Positions 47,537-60,300 of a stretch of 64,000 bases of DNA are shown one piece after another; the stretch's first letter is position 1, and every line of letters starts with the position of its first letter. The translations under genes were made by a program, and so were the position numbers. Under the pieces are notes generated by a model, which saw only the letters and a list, made by a program, of their open reading frames with translations, ran no database searches and was not told the DNA's origin. The DNA comes from Turbatrix aceti (Eukaryota; Nematoda; Chromadorea; Rhabditida; Panagrolaimidae): contig OZ017767.1 in NCBI GenBank assembly GCA_963969345.1, forward strand, positions 5,856,739 to 5,920,738, written 5' to 3'.

Positions 47537-50205
47537 TTAGGGAGATGGGCCATCCGTTTCGTCCGTTGGTGCGTTTGGGACGTTGGGGGCGCCTACAGGT
47601 GAATCAGCAAGTCCAAAGATATCCGGAAACCGTGAGAAATCACCGGATTGACGGCACAACCAGTAAGAGGCATCAAAATCGTAGACGTCGTTGGCGTCGA
47701 TCATATCGGCTTCTGGCTTGCGTCTAAACCAGACAGGCGTGTGTTCTTCGTTGAGCGCCTCTTTTTGCTGTCGCCGGGCCCGTTGTAGGTCTTCAAGACG
47801 TCTTTTGATCTCGTTGGAGAGTTCCCAGTTTCCTTCCTCCATCAGGCGCTGGTCGGGTCGTAATCGAGAGTCGGAAGGTGGTAGACGGGGTTCAAGTTCG
47901 TTGAGCTCGATGGCAAAACGGGTGAAATTGTGCATTTTGTCCGCGTTCTCGCTAAAAATGAAAAGTACGGTTGACTAACGAAAAAAAGCGACTCACGGCA
48001 GAGGGTTGACGACCCAGATAAGTTCCTCCTTGCAAATATTCTCGTGCTCGTCGAGCCGCAGAAGCATCGCCTTTCGATCCCAGGTAGCATCAATTTGATA
48101 AACGACCCCGCCTTCGTCATCGGTGACAGTGCCAATCACCTTCCTCGGTTCATTTTTAGAAAAATACCCGGTTTCATGGAATTTGAGGACGCACTTCGCT
48201 TCGGAATTCACCTTCGCAGACCGAACAACGACCTCACCGAAATTGTCGGTCTGTAGTGCACCCGTAAGCACGTTTGTCATCTTTGTAGCCGTCGTTGCTT
48301 TCTCGAAGACGAACACCTCGTCATTACCTTCGCTGCCTTCGAAGGTGACGTACGTGGCACCAACTGGGATGACGCAAAGCGACCGACCCTTCAGCTTGGT
48401 CACGTACGTGTAAGACTGTCTCAGGTGCCAGCCACGGACGCTTTCGGCTGATAATGCGCATGTTGGAGGATGGTGGGAGACCTGCTCCGCGCAGACGCGC
48501 CATCCAAAGTCTGAGCGGCGGTCGAAGTCGAAGGTCTCGCCAAGCAGGGGATTGAAAGGTTTTCCGGCTCGAATGGCGATTGTCGAGTAGCCAGAGAGCG
48601 CGAAGACGCCGACGAGGGCAAGTTTGCGGGAGATGTCGTGCTCGCTGGCAGCCTCGTCGAGCAGGTACGAGTACTCGAGGTCTTCTGTTTGCCGTTGCAG
48701 GGCAGATAGAGGTTCGTTGAAGTCGACCTGCAGTTTTCACTCACAAAAAATATTTCGCACTATTACTTGCACGGAAGGAATATATCACTTGCAGTAAAGT
48801 AATATATTACTTTGGTGAAAGTAATACACACAGTTTTAGCAATTGATTACTTTGGCGTAAATAATATATTTATTACTTAAAAAAATTTTCTGTGAGCATT
48901 GTTTTTTTTGTTTTTTTGTTTGGCAATTGTGTGTGCAAATGTTTTCATAAATCAAGTCAGAAAAAAAGAAATGCCTCCGATTGGGCCTCGAGAAAAAATG
49001 CTAGACTCTATTTACAGGTGTAGAAGCGCTCTTGCGTGTTGGATGAAAACGATACACTCCTCACCCCGCAGTTCATTTCGTCTGTTCAAACACGCGCCTT
49101 TCTTTGTTCGTTCACAACCAACGAGTGAAAAAATGTTTGCGCAGAAAGAAAAAAGCTCAAGGTGTTTTCTGCGCAAATTTTACGAATCCTTTTTTTTCAA
49201 TTTCTTCATCTGCATCCCAGAAGGACCTTGCAGCGTACGCCTGAGGGCTTGGGACTCGAACAAAAGCGACGACTTTTCGAGAGGCACTATCAGTGAAATT
49301 CTCACAGTAAGCACGATGTTTTCTATGTTCCGAGCATGGGAAATTGCTTCAAAGCACATTTTGCATGCTGTTTGTTTTTGCGCAGTGCAGGGTAGGTTGC
49401 AGAAAATTTGTAAAGACACTCACGGGCATGGAAATCTTCGAAAGGTCTTTTCCGATGCATGACTTCATGGCGGACAAGAAATTCACGGTCTTCTCGCGTC
49501 GAGGAGGCACTGTCCGCCGGCGCGCGGGCCTTGGGGAGCTCGCCGAGGAACACTTTTTCACGTGACTCTCCGCGGCGGCATCGACGGCATCAAAGTACTC
49601 GTCGTCGTCGACGGTGGACTGAACGGCAGAGTAGAGGGATACCGAGTGTTGGAGTTTCTTGAACGAGCGTGCCTTTGTTCTCGAAGCTTCGACAAAGTCG
49701 GCAGCTGCGTTGTAAAACGCCTGTGCCGCTGTTTGAAATGCGGCAACGCGCTCGGAATCGACGGATGACGGGGAGTCGTCGCTCTGATCACCTGTGATAG
49801 TAAAAAATGGGTAAAGATAAAAAAAATGGGGTCAAAACACAGACTGAGAACGCGATGGCAGGATTTGAGGACTGCGAATCGGGATTCGATGAGGTCTTCG
49901 TCGGTGGATTCTGCGCGGACGAGTCGGATGGCGTGCTCGATCGCCGGCTGTTCGAGTGCCATCCGAAGCAGCATCGTCGCCGGGTCTACCGTGACCGAGG
50001 AGACTGCCTTCAGCTTCCTGTAAAAATATGGTACCAGGAATAAATTTCGAACGCAACCTGTATTTATTTTTTTTTGATTTTTCGTCCAACGTGCGAATTA
50101 TGACATCAAAAGTCAAATAATAACTTACTTGCGTTTTTTGAGACGGTTGGCCTGACGGGCCAGTGACCTGCGGGCCGAATTCAACTGGAATTCGAGTGAC
50201 GTCAT
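47537..50205 (-). CDS. oxysterol-binding-protein-related protein (ORP), short form with FFAT-like motif
   Basis: Five exons: 50129-50205, about 49845-50017, 49424-49791, 47997-48727 and 47537-47951. This gives about 587 residues; the 49845 donor could lie 6 bases further on. The sterol-binding ORD starts at CIGKDLSKISMPVDFNEPLS. It contains the family signature EQVSHHPP (residues 287-294) and the C-terminal ENADKMHNFTRFAIELNE and DSRLRPDQRLMEEGNWE. Upstream, residues 145-154 read DDDEYFDAVD, an FFAT-like acidic-tract motif that docks on ER VAP proteins. There is no PH domain, so it resembles short ORPs. It should exchange sterol or phosphoinositide at ER contact sites. The 697-nt third intron holds small inverted repeats (TTACTTTGG...) near 48800. 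Confidence 0.9.
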
Positions 50206-51353
50206 GTGACACGCTGGCTGCTACGACAACGACAACGAAATAATACAAGCTGCTCGTCGTTCACCTTTCTGAAGAGAATAAGGAATTGGAATTGGAATTG
50301 GAATTGGAAGTGAGGCCCGGTCGATGCGCCTCGCAATCACAATCATGCACCTCTGACATGAGACAGACAATCACGCGTCGAAGGATGCGGATGCTTCAAG
50401 GAGAGAGGCATGAGTGAGTCATCGCTTCGCCTCGTTTAAACTTTTTTTTCTTGTTGAAGGAGAACGCGAAGGAGAAGGAGAAGGAGCGTCGTAGCCAAAC
50501 AAGCGTCATCCCGATGACGCTGGTTTCATCGAAGACAGAACGAACACAGCAGTGCGCCTCGAGCATCAAAAATTAACGCGCGCAGTCGCTCATAACCAAT
50601 GCAACCCATGAATGAGATTGCACGTTTGTGTTTGTCTAAAAAACTGTTATCTGCTAAAATGAGTGCGCAGGGGGAACACCGGGTGGGTTCCCGGACGGTC
50701 GCCCACCCCACTGGCGTCCTTGGAAGCCGGATTTGAGGTGTTGGACGCCACGGAGAGCCACGCAAAGTCACAAAGTCAAAATCCATGACATTGAGCCGCG
50801 CTATTTTTTGTGTTTTTTGACCGAAGCAGCCTGTCGCAGGACTCGATAAGCCTTTGTCTGCCTCCCCCTACAACAACAACGGCAAGAAAAACCAACCAGA
50901 AATGAAAGTATTCAAACTGGTCGTTGCCGGCCGGACGCGCTGTTTTACCCATCGGCAACAGAGAGTGGCACAATGATAAGAAGAAACCGCAATTAAGCGT
51001 CGACTGACTGTGTCCGGCCATTGGCACCACATTTGGCAGGCCAAAGGCTGCTCTCTGAGAAATGAAGCACTCCTCCTTTACAAGGTGGCTGTCAGTCAAG
51101 ATGCCGTTTACGACCACTCCCGGGTCATTCTTTTTTTTTTTTTTACTATTTTTCACCAGGGCTGCCCGGTGCAAAGAGTGCACAAACAACAACAACCCCC
51201 TTGTTTTCTGATCATGGCGTGCTGCACTGTCATTCACCAACAATTTTTTTGTCGGTCACCTCGAGCACGAACAAATGAACATTTATGCCATCCTTTGGCT
51301 CACCGTATTAGAACATGTAAATATATATAAATGTACAAAACACATTAGACCCG
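50206..51353. other. intergenic, upstream of ORP and downstream of Piezo
   Basis: No coding exon. Contains a GGAATT hexamer tandem run at 50282-50307 and GAAGGA-type runs near 50456-50486. Confidence 0.5.
50282..50307. repeat. (GGAATT)n tandem repeat, about four units
   Basis: Four consecutive copies of the hexamer about 80 bases upstream of the ORP start codon. Confidence 0.85.
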
Positions 51354-54300
51354 TTAAACTGGTCTTTCCTTGGTCCAGCGAATAAGTGTGGCAGGAGATC
51401 GGAAAATAAAAACAAGATTAGCGTAGAGAGCTTCTTCAAGGTCAAATCTGGAAACATCTCGAACAAAGAAAATCTTGTGGCACAGGTCGAGAATACGATC
51501 CACATTTGGTAGCTCTTCGAACATGATGCAGCGCATGGAATCGATGACAAACGCCCGAATGTACTGACCCAGGAGGAAAACGATGGAGATGTACAGCCCC
51601 AGGATGCCTCCGCCGGTGATGAAGGAAAACGACTTCGGGAAAACTTTGTCTACGAAGCCGACGAAATTCAAGTTATCCCGGATGACTGGCTCGTGTCGGA
51701 TGAGCGGGTCGTAGGCGACGTCGATCATGCGCATCCGCCAGTAATCGCCTTCTGGGGACGAAATCAGCTCGAGTAAGACGTCGGTATAGGTTTCTTCGAT
51801 GGAATCGGATGAATCCCGGAGATGCTCAGAAAGCAGTGCGGAGACTCGATCTGATTTTCCGGTGCCAGGGACTTTGACAAGGGATGGAAAAAGGCGTGGA
51901 ATCAGTCTGAAATCAGAATTTTATGCATGTTCGAGTAACATTTTATAATTTCTGTTGTCTTACATGGGATCAGCATGTTCACCTGAGATCACATCCATAA
52001 ATTTTCGTCTGATCGGGTGTCCAGCGATTAACTCGATTTCCCGGCTGTTTTCCACAAGCCCGTATTCCAGATCCTCATTTGGAGCTCTAAAAAAGTATTT
52101 ATAACAAACGGCGTTAAAAATTCAGTGCACCGTTTGAAACTCCATTCAAACTGCAGATTCAACGGCATGGTGCCATTAAGCTTTCGAATCATAGATTCCC
52201 TCGTCGGTGGACTGATGAGCCACTTGGACGCGCTGTAGCCATCGATCTTGGCCCAGATGACGTCCAGGTGGGTGTAGTCAGCGATGTACGACAACGCGCT
52301 CTAAAAAACTTTTTTGTATTGTGTTAGTAAATCTCACAACCAACTTTGCTCATCCTGTATCGAGCGTACAACTCATCGTACTCCTCTTCCGTAAAAGGGT
52401 ACACGTCGCCAAGCTGAGCGGTAGACTCAAAAAGCGCGTGATATCCGGCAACGGTGAGACGACAGGTGCACTCAACGGGAAGCGACCGAATGCCGACGGT
52501 GTTTGAAAGTGAAAAGAGCACAAGGGGGAACCAGATGATGAGGATAATGAGAAAGAGCAGCAGCCCGCCGTAACCGTATTTGATGAATGGCCTCTGTTTG
52601 ACGCCCTTCGGTGATGGAAAGTCTTCCTCCCAATTTCGAACACATTTGAGAGTCGAAATGTTGCAATAGATATCGTGAAGAGTTATCCAGTCTCCAAGAG
52701 CGAGTGATGTGTCCTTCCAGATCCAATCGGTCAACAGACCCATCTCGTACAGAAACGGCACTTTTAAGTAAGCGTTTTGGAGCGCGTAGTTGAAATAATT
52801 GTAGTTGGTCGCCAGAATGTTTCCAACGTTGAATTTTGGATATCCACTGCGAATCTGCTTGGCCGAGATCAGAAAATATATGAATTTTACAAAGTACCAC
52901 AGCTTGCAAACTCCGTTGTTCACAAAAAGACGGTCCGTCGCGGCCGGCAGCATGAAGAAGATCCAAATGTGGACAAAAACCACGAGAAAAAGCTGAAAAG
53001 CGAGTTTGCCCAGCAGAAATTTGCGCAAGAAGAGAGCGCGGTCGACGACGATCAGCACAAATTGCAGGATGAGCATGGCAACCAGCGTGCCGGGAATCTT
53101 GTTTTCCTCAAAATAGGAAGTTACGCTGCCGTCCACCTGATCGGTCTGAAATTAACGCTTATAGTAAAATTATACTTTGAATTACTTACACCGAAGGCAG
53201 AATAACCGAAAATGATGAGCATGAAACAGATTATGTCACACAGAAACATTGGAGCATACAAATCGGCAGACACACGACTGGCCGAGTTTGTAAGCACGCC
53301 AAAAAAATGTTTGATGGTTTCTACTCTGGTTTTCACTCTAAAAAAAATATAGGAGCTCAAAAACACATAAGTTAAAAAAAATAGGGAATATACCTTTTCT
53401 TCAGATGCTGTTCTTTAAGTTTTTGAGTTAAAATACTGATAGACACGGTCGAAATCCTTCTGAAATTTGACATTTCGAGAAACAGCGCCGATGGGGTGGC
53501 GCTGATGCTGCTGATTTTTCGGTTCTCAGGTGACTCCGTCGACCGCTCCGTCGAATCCGAAGAATCAGTTTCGAGTTCAAGGTCGTTGAAATTCTGCCAC
53601 ATTCCGATGGACTGAAGAGAACAAATTTTGTCAATTTTTCAAATTTGCACTCCAGACTTACCATAAGAATGTTCCGATGCATAAAAAGTGCCATCAGCAA
53701 TACAAGATCCCAGGTGGCGTAATCCCGTCGTTTTTCGATACCCAAAATCCTCGGCGGCCAGAAAGGATCCGGCAACGGTGCTCCGCTGTTCCAAGGAAAG
53801 AACCCAAATTGGAAGACGTACTTGATGACGACCATGAACTCAGTGTAAGAAATGACGGTGATCCAGAACCTTCTCGATGGCAGAGGAACTGTCATCGTGC
53901 CCCAGAGCAGGACAAAGAACGGCAAAGGCATGGACAATAGCGACGCAGAGTGAATGTGGTTCAAGACCAGCACGATGTAGCAGATCAGCTCCGAGTGACT
54001 CAAAACGGTGTAGTACAGCGCTGTAAACAATCGCATGATCAGAGCTTCTTCATCGGTGGCAGATTTGGAAGTTGGTGCAGTGTCGGTTGATTTGGGGTGT
54101 TCGGGGTCTAAAAAGAAATATTATAGCATGTTGGGGTAAAAAATTTAAAAAAACAAGGATTACGTTTGTGTTCGACGTGATACATTCTATCAGCGTTGTT
54201 TATGTCTTCTTCGCTGCAGTTCACTTGAATGACAGTTACGTCATCTTCGGGCTCATGAATTCTCACTTCGGGGATATCAAAATTACGGCTGTCTTCTTCG

Positions 54301-57300
54301 GCTTCTGTGTTCTCAACGTACCGGTGTAGCTCCCAGATGCTCTCGTCCCTCATGAAATCGCTGTGATCGTATTTGTCGTGGAGTTTCTCCCGAATCAATG
54401 CTCGTTGCCGGTGGCGATCTAATTTGGATTGTGGAGATGCGTGCTAAAAAATACAATTCATTTCATGTTCACGCACTGAAAAAAACCGAACTCACTTCTG
54501 TGTGAAGAAAAAGTTCTTTATGAATGCGTTTTTCCTGCTGCAAAATGTAAGCTATGTATCGATAATCCCTGCTGTGCTCCATAAGATACGCGATCAAGGA
54601 TTCCAAAGTGCCGCGAATCAACATGCCCAAAAATGTCGAAAGCACAAGTCGGTATTCTGTCAGGTACAGTTTGACTGAAAAAAACAAGTAATATTTACAG
54701 CACATTTTTTTTTCTATTTTGAGCTCCAAACCTCGATAATAAAAAATCTTGAGCTTCTCAGTTCTCGTTAAAGGACCCAGAGACGTCATTATTGCATTTA
54801 TGTCTTCCTTCATCACTTCAGGTTCAGCCGGGACAGCATCAATGTTGTCTTCTCCCGATGTCGTAATCTCCACGTTGTCAAATGTCTCCTCGTCAAAATC
54901 AGGTTTCGCCTTCTGCTGCGCTTTGTACTTCAGAATCGCTCTCCTGATAGCATGGTAATCAGACGAACCCGTGATTCTCTCCATTTCCCGCTCCATTTCA
55001 GTGTGAGTTGCCTCGATCGCGTTCGACTCGGCGACGGCATCTTTGATGGCGCCTTTTTTGATCGCAAAGTTGAGAAGCTGCAGCGGTCCAAGTCCTTTGA
55101 CTCCACTTTCCGGAGGCGCATCTGGGAACAGCATGTTGTTGAGAGAACAGGATTCGGCCATGGAATCGTTTTCGTCATCGCTGAACACGGAAAACCGACT
55201 GGTATAGGATAGTCCGCTTCGCCGACGTTCGAGGTCTATTGGAACAGTTTCTTTGCCATCATCGCTTTGTTGCCGGGTTAAAATGTGCCTTGGAAAGCGG
55301 AAAACCGGTTGGGGTGGTGCCAGGGTGGCCCCGGGACTTTCTGCACTTTTTTCTTGCAGAACGCCTTCTTGAGAATTGCATTCAGGGACGTCGGTTGTGG
55401 GAGACGATATTACAGATTCGGCACCGTCTGGCTCTGCAAAACAAAAAATTGAACACAAAAATCAAAGTACGACTGACTGTTGTGTTTCTTGGATATCTTG
55501 GCAACCATGTTGCTGACCATGTCCATCATTTTCTTTTCGTGTGCTGCGGAGAGTTCAATTCTCTGTTGCTCAATTTTCTTGATGAGCTCCGCGCCTCTGC
55601 TCGCAAAACAGAGCTGCGCTTTGAGTTCCGCGATAACGTGTTTGAAGTACTCCGTGCCAATGACGCGTCTCTGTATGAGTAGGAAGGCAAAACAGAGGTT
55701 GTCGTAGAAAATACCACTTTCGGTCGATGGGATGTCACAGACGGCCAGAATCGACGGATCCACCCCTCAAATTTCAAAAATGTCAAAAAAAATCACGTGG
55801 CAAAATAAAAAAAATTGAGAGACAACTCCAAACCGTAACTCACAATCGTATTTGTTCGCGCCAGCCTTATTGCAAGCAATACCCAAAAGTTGAATAAGCC
55901 AACAAACGTTTCCGTACAAATCACCAATGTAAGCACACCCCACAACCTGCAGCAGAGTTTTGCAGAAAATAACCATGACATTGTAGAGCAGCAGCGTGTC
56001 CCAGAGACTGACAACGACGGTTTTCGGCCGAAGAAACAAAGAATTTCCGAGCCAGAGAAAAACGAAGCTGCCGAAGACGTAGCCTACTGCGAACAGCGTG
56101 ACATGCGTCGTGCCAGCTAGGAAGACAATAGCCAGGGTCAGCCAATGAAAGTACATGAAAAACACGGTCTTGAGACGATCCAGAGCCGTGGAGCCGTGAC
56201 TGATGAAGTCTGGCACCGAGGACGGCTCGGGATTGATGGAACGTTTGTGGGAGAGGGAAATGTTGAAGATCCCAGGTGGAAGGGTGCTGTTATCGCCGCT
56301 GGCTTGGACGGCATCTGCTTTGATTTCTTGTTTGAAGGCTTGAAGCTGGCAGCTGACAAATAGGAGCTGGCAGAAATCGCCCATGAGTTCTAGGGGGTCG
56401 GGTTGGACTTTTTGGGACGGCAGACAGAGCCATTCGATCAAATTTTCGTTCCACTGGTCCCAGAACAGGTCCACGCAGGTGAAAGCAGGCACTCCTACCC
56501 GGACTATGTACTGGAGGACGAAGATCACAGCCAGGCAGCCGGCGTACCGAGGCCAAAGCTCGCGTTGCCGGGGGCGGGGCCTGGTGATGAGGAACGCTAC
56601 CCAGATGACGTAGAAGAGGGCTATGATGTCGTTTCGGACGCTGACGGTCAGGACGCACATGACGAAGGAGAGCTGAAAAAGAAATACCATTACAAACATT
56701 TTTAGGCCTCAGAATCCAACCTCGACTCCGAATTTGAAGAAAAAGTAATTGGCAAGAAAAAGCATGCAGTGCAGCAAATCTTTGTCAGCATGACTTCGCT
56801 GGATTCCGACAAAAAGTATGCCGGAAGGTGGTTCTTCCAGTCGATGCTCTTTTCTGTACATAAACTGCCGGATTTTGATAAATTCACGGAAAACAAGGAA
56901 GAAGATGATGCCGAGATGCCACTGCAACTATTCGTGATCAGAAGAACTCCTTAGGCGATTGTAGGAATGTTCACCATAGGGCGATTCCCTATATCATTAA
57001 GTAATTTTTGTAGAGAAAATTGAAGGTTTAGTGACAAATTTCAAATTTTGTAAACATAAAAAAAATAGTACTGATCGCGGGTTTTCGTGCGCGCAAGCAG
57101 GGTTGCGAAATTCCCCGGGGAATGAAAAAGGGGGGAATATTCCCGGGGGATTCCCGTAGATTCCCCAGGGAATCTCCTTTCAAATTCCCCGCATCCAAAT
57201 AAAGCCATGCGTCTAAAACGAGGTCTAAAATAAAAAAAACACACCAAAAACGATCTATTTATTAATGTGCATTAAAAATGCAACATTAAAGCGAGATTTG

Positions 57301-60300
57301 AAGCCCAATTGGCAAACTTCAAAAAAAATAATCACATCCTTCTATTTTTCTTAATTTTTTCGGGAGTTTCCCGGGGAATTTTGGGGGGAATTTGGCAAAG
57401 GGGGGGGGAATCCCCGTGGATTCCCGGGAATATTCCCCGGGGAATCTCCCGGGGAATCCCATCTTCGCAACCCTCTCTTTTCGTGCAAGTCTCTCTTTCG
57501 TGCGTCGTGGCAGCCAAAACTGGCCGCACAATTGCCGTTGTTTTTTTCAGTTGATTTTGCACGAGTGGCAAATTAATGCTACCACTCAGACTAAAACGCC
57601 GTTTTTTGCCTGAAAATAAAAGAAGGGATTTTTTTCGACTGACTGACCAAGTAAGGGGCACAGTCAAAGTCTCTCTTTCGTGCGTCGTGGCGGCCAGAAC
57701 TGGCCGCACAATTGCCGTTGTTTTTTTCAGTTGATTTTGCACGAGGGGCAAATTAATGCTACCACTCCGACTAAAACGCCGTTTTTTGCCCGAAAATAAA
57801 AGAAGGGATTTTCGACTGACTGACCAACTGAAGAATGGTTTGGCTTGTGTTGGTTGATCAGTTGCGCGCGTTGACGCAACTTGCCGGCACTACGGGGAGT
57901 ATGCCGTATGGCGAAAGGCCCATATGGTGAACATTTCTATGGTAAAAAGCCCTCTGGTGAAACGCCTTATGGTGAACGTTCCTTATACCCCTCAGGCACC
58001 GTAACCTACCTTGACTTCGCAGTGAATGCACTCCACAGGGACAAATCCCACCCACCGAGTAGTATCAATCAGAGAATACGCAGTGCTGTTGCCATCGATT
58101 CCCGCACACTCCCAGGAAAAACTCTCCAGCTTCAAAAAGCTGAGTTGCGTTGTCATCTTCCCCAGAACGATGAAAGCGCTGACAACGGCGATTACGCTGA
58201 AAAGCCGATTCTTAAGCCGAGGATTCACCAACAAAAGAGCAGTGGCGGCGACCAAAGGCACGTGAATGAGCGCGGTTTCATGGGCGACGGTGTAGACAAC
58301 CACGGCAGCAATGACACGGTCGACGTGGATCTCCGCGAGTCGCCAGAACACGTTCCAGATGGACTGCCGGTTGCTGATGATCAGCTTGCAGTGCTTTTCG
58401 ATCTCGCCAAGCACTTTTTTCACCTTCTTTGCTGCCGTTCTCTCGCCTTCGTCGTGATGAACAGGTTTGGCTTTCATATATCCGGTGATCAGGCCTGTTT
58501 CTAGGAAATTTAGCTGGTTGCGGAAAAATTTGAGCTTTGTCATGAGGAAGCGCAGTTTCAGGCCGTGCACATTTTCTTCCCACTTGGCGGTCATCTCGAG
58601 AGTGTGTTTGTGGAAAAAATTCAGCTGGATGAGTGCCACTATGAGGAAGGAGAAGGGCGGCAGAAGTCTGATCAGGAGCTGGGAAGAGGAGGTTTGTTCG
58701 AGGCCTATTGACGTCACTCTGAAAATAAAATTGGTTTTTAAACAACTGAAGATCGGCGCTTCAGTTAAGTTCACTTACACATCGGAAGTAACTCCAGCGT
58801 AGGCATACAACTCAGGAATGCCGTGAAACTGATAGGTGTAAATCAAAGTGACGACAAAGATGCAATAAGCGATGATAGCCTGCCAAAACCTTTGCAGAAG
58901 TTTCCGAAAAAGCGGAAATGAAACTGCGAAAGTGGTCACAAACGCTAGGAAAAACACCATGTAGACAATTCTATAGAAAACGGTAGGCGTCGACAACGAG
59001 ATAAACAGCAACAAAATCAGAGCGAGTACAATCCAGAAATTTTGAACGTGTTTCTTGACTTTGTCGAAAGCAGTCGGCTCGGTGGTCGGAATCTCAATTG
59101 TCTGTGAAGCTGACACTTGAACAGGGATTTGCCTCGAGCACTTCAACGTCATCCAAAACACGAGATTGAAAACTATTTTCAGCAGAACGCCAAAAAAGGG
59201 GGCCGTTTCGCGTGGCTTTTCGAATCCAAGTTGCCGAAGGAACGCTGGTTTCTCATCGGGAAGCTCGTCTTGAGTCAGAGGAAATGAGTACACGTAATGC
59301 GCGACCAACAGAAATTCAGCGTATAGAGAAATATACGGCGCCAGTCTGTGATAGAGGCTCTGCGAATCTGAATGCGTCCAAACAACGAACGAGAGCACCA
59401 GCATGACGAAGGTGAACCAGCTGTGATAACAGAGGCTCCAGGCCATGAGCACGACAAGGCAAATCACGTAGTTTTGTGATTTGAGCTCCGCTAGCCGCGG
59501 CAGAAGATTTTTCAGACTGAGAAATCCACTGCCGTTTTCTTTGGATCTCATTCGGTTAAGTCTCTGAGTCAGCGTTGCCGTTAACTTTGATTTTTTCTTT
59601 TGTTTTGCATCAGGTGACGATTGCATGAGAATCTGCTGGTGTCTCAGAGGCTTCGGTGGAGGCGTTTTACTCGGTGTGAATTGTTGTCGTTTTTTGTGGA
59701 TTAAATACTCGAATTGCACGAGATCCGAGTTTTCACGCAGCGCTGTGTACTGATACGCGGACAGGTTGAAGAACAAAAACACGCACATCGGCAGAAAGTG
59801 CTCCGGCCAGATCCAGAATTCCACGGGCCAAGGATAGGACAGCTTGTCGCAGGCAAAGGGTTCGACAACGACCAAACCGAGAAACCTCGCCACAAATTCG
59901 TGATCCGGAAAACAACGGTAAACGTTGGGGAGTTGATAGATGTAAATGACGCACGCGTGGAAGGCCGAGTAGAGCAGGGCGCATCTTCTCGCGTTCCTCC
60001 AGTGCCAGGAGGTCAGGGGAAGGTTGAAGGCCCATCGAGTGGCGATCGCGAGAAATAATAGGAAATAGGGTGCTGCCAGGAGGCAAGGATGGCATGAGCC
60101 GGTCACCGCAGCTGCAACGACGAAGGCGACTTGGTTGATCGCGATTACGTTGTACCTGAGCTGCTGGCGCCGGAGGTAAGTTGTTACCTGCGAAAGTCGA
60201 CGGGGTAGCAGCGACCTGCCAGATGCCTGTCTGTGATGCGCCTGTGTTTGCCGGATGCGGATCCTGCAAGTCAAGCCCAGACGGAGTCATTAATTTGAAA

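Noticed and set aside
57332..57751. 139-codon minus-strand open frame with an internal repeat in the Piezo intron
   Set aside because: It is the translation of the tandem duplication and the MITE-like element, not a gene.
60181..60207. Apparent 27-base GT...AG intron inside a Piezo exon
   Set aside because: Too short for splicing and unnecessary, because the frame reads through and matches the Piezo family.
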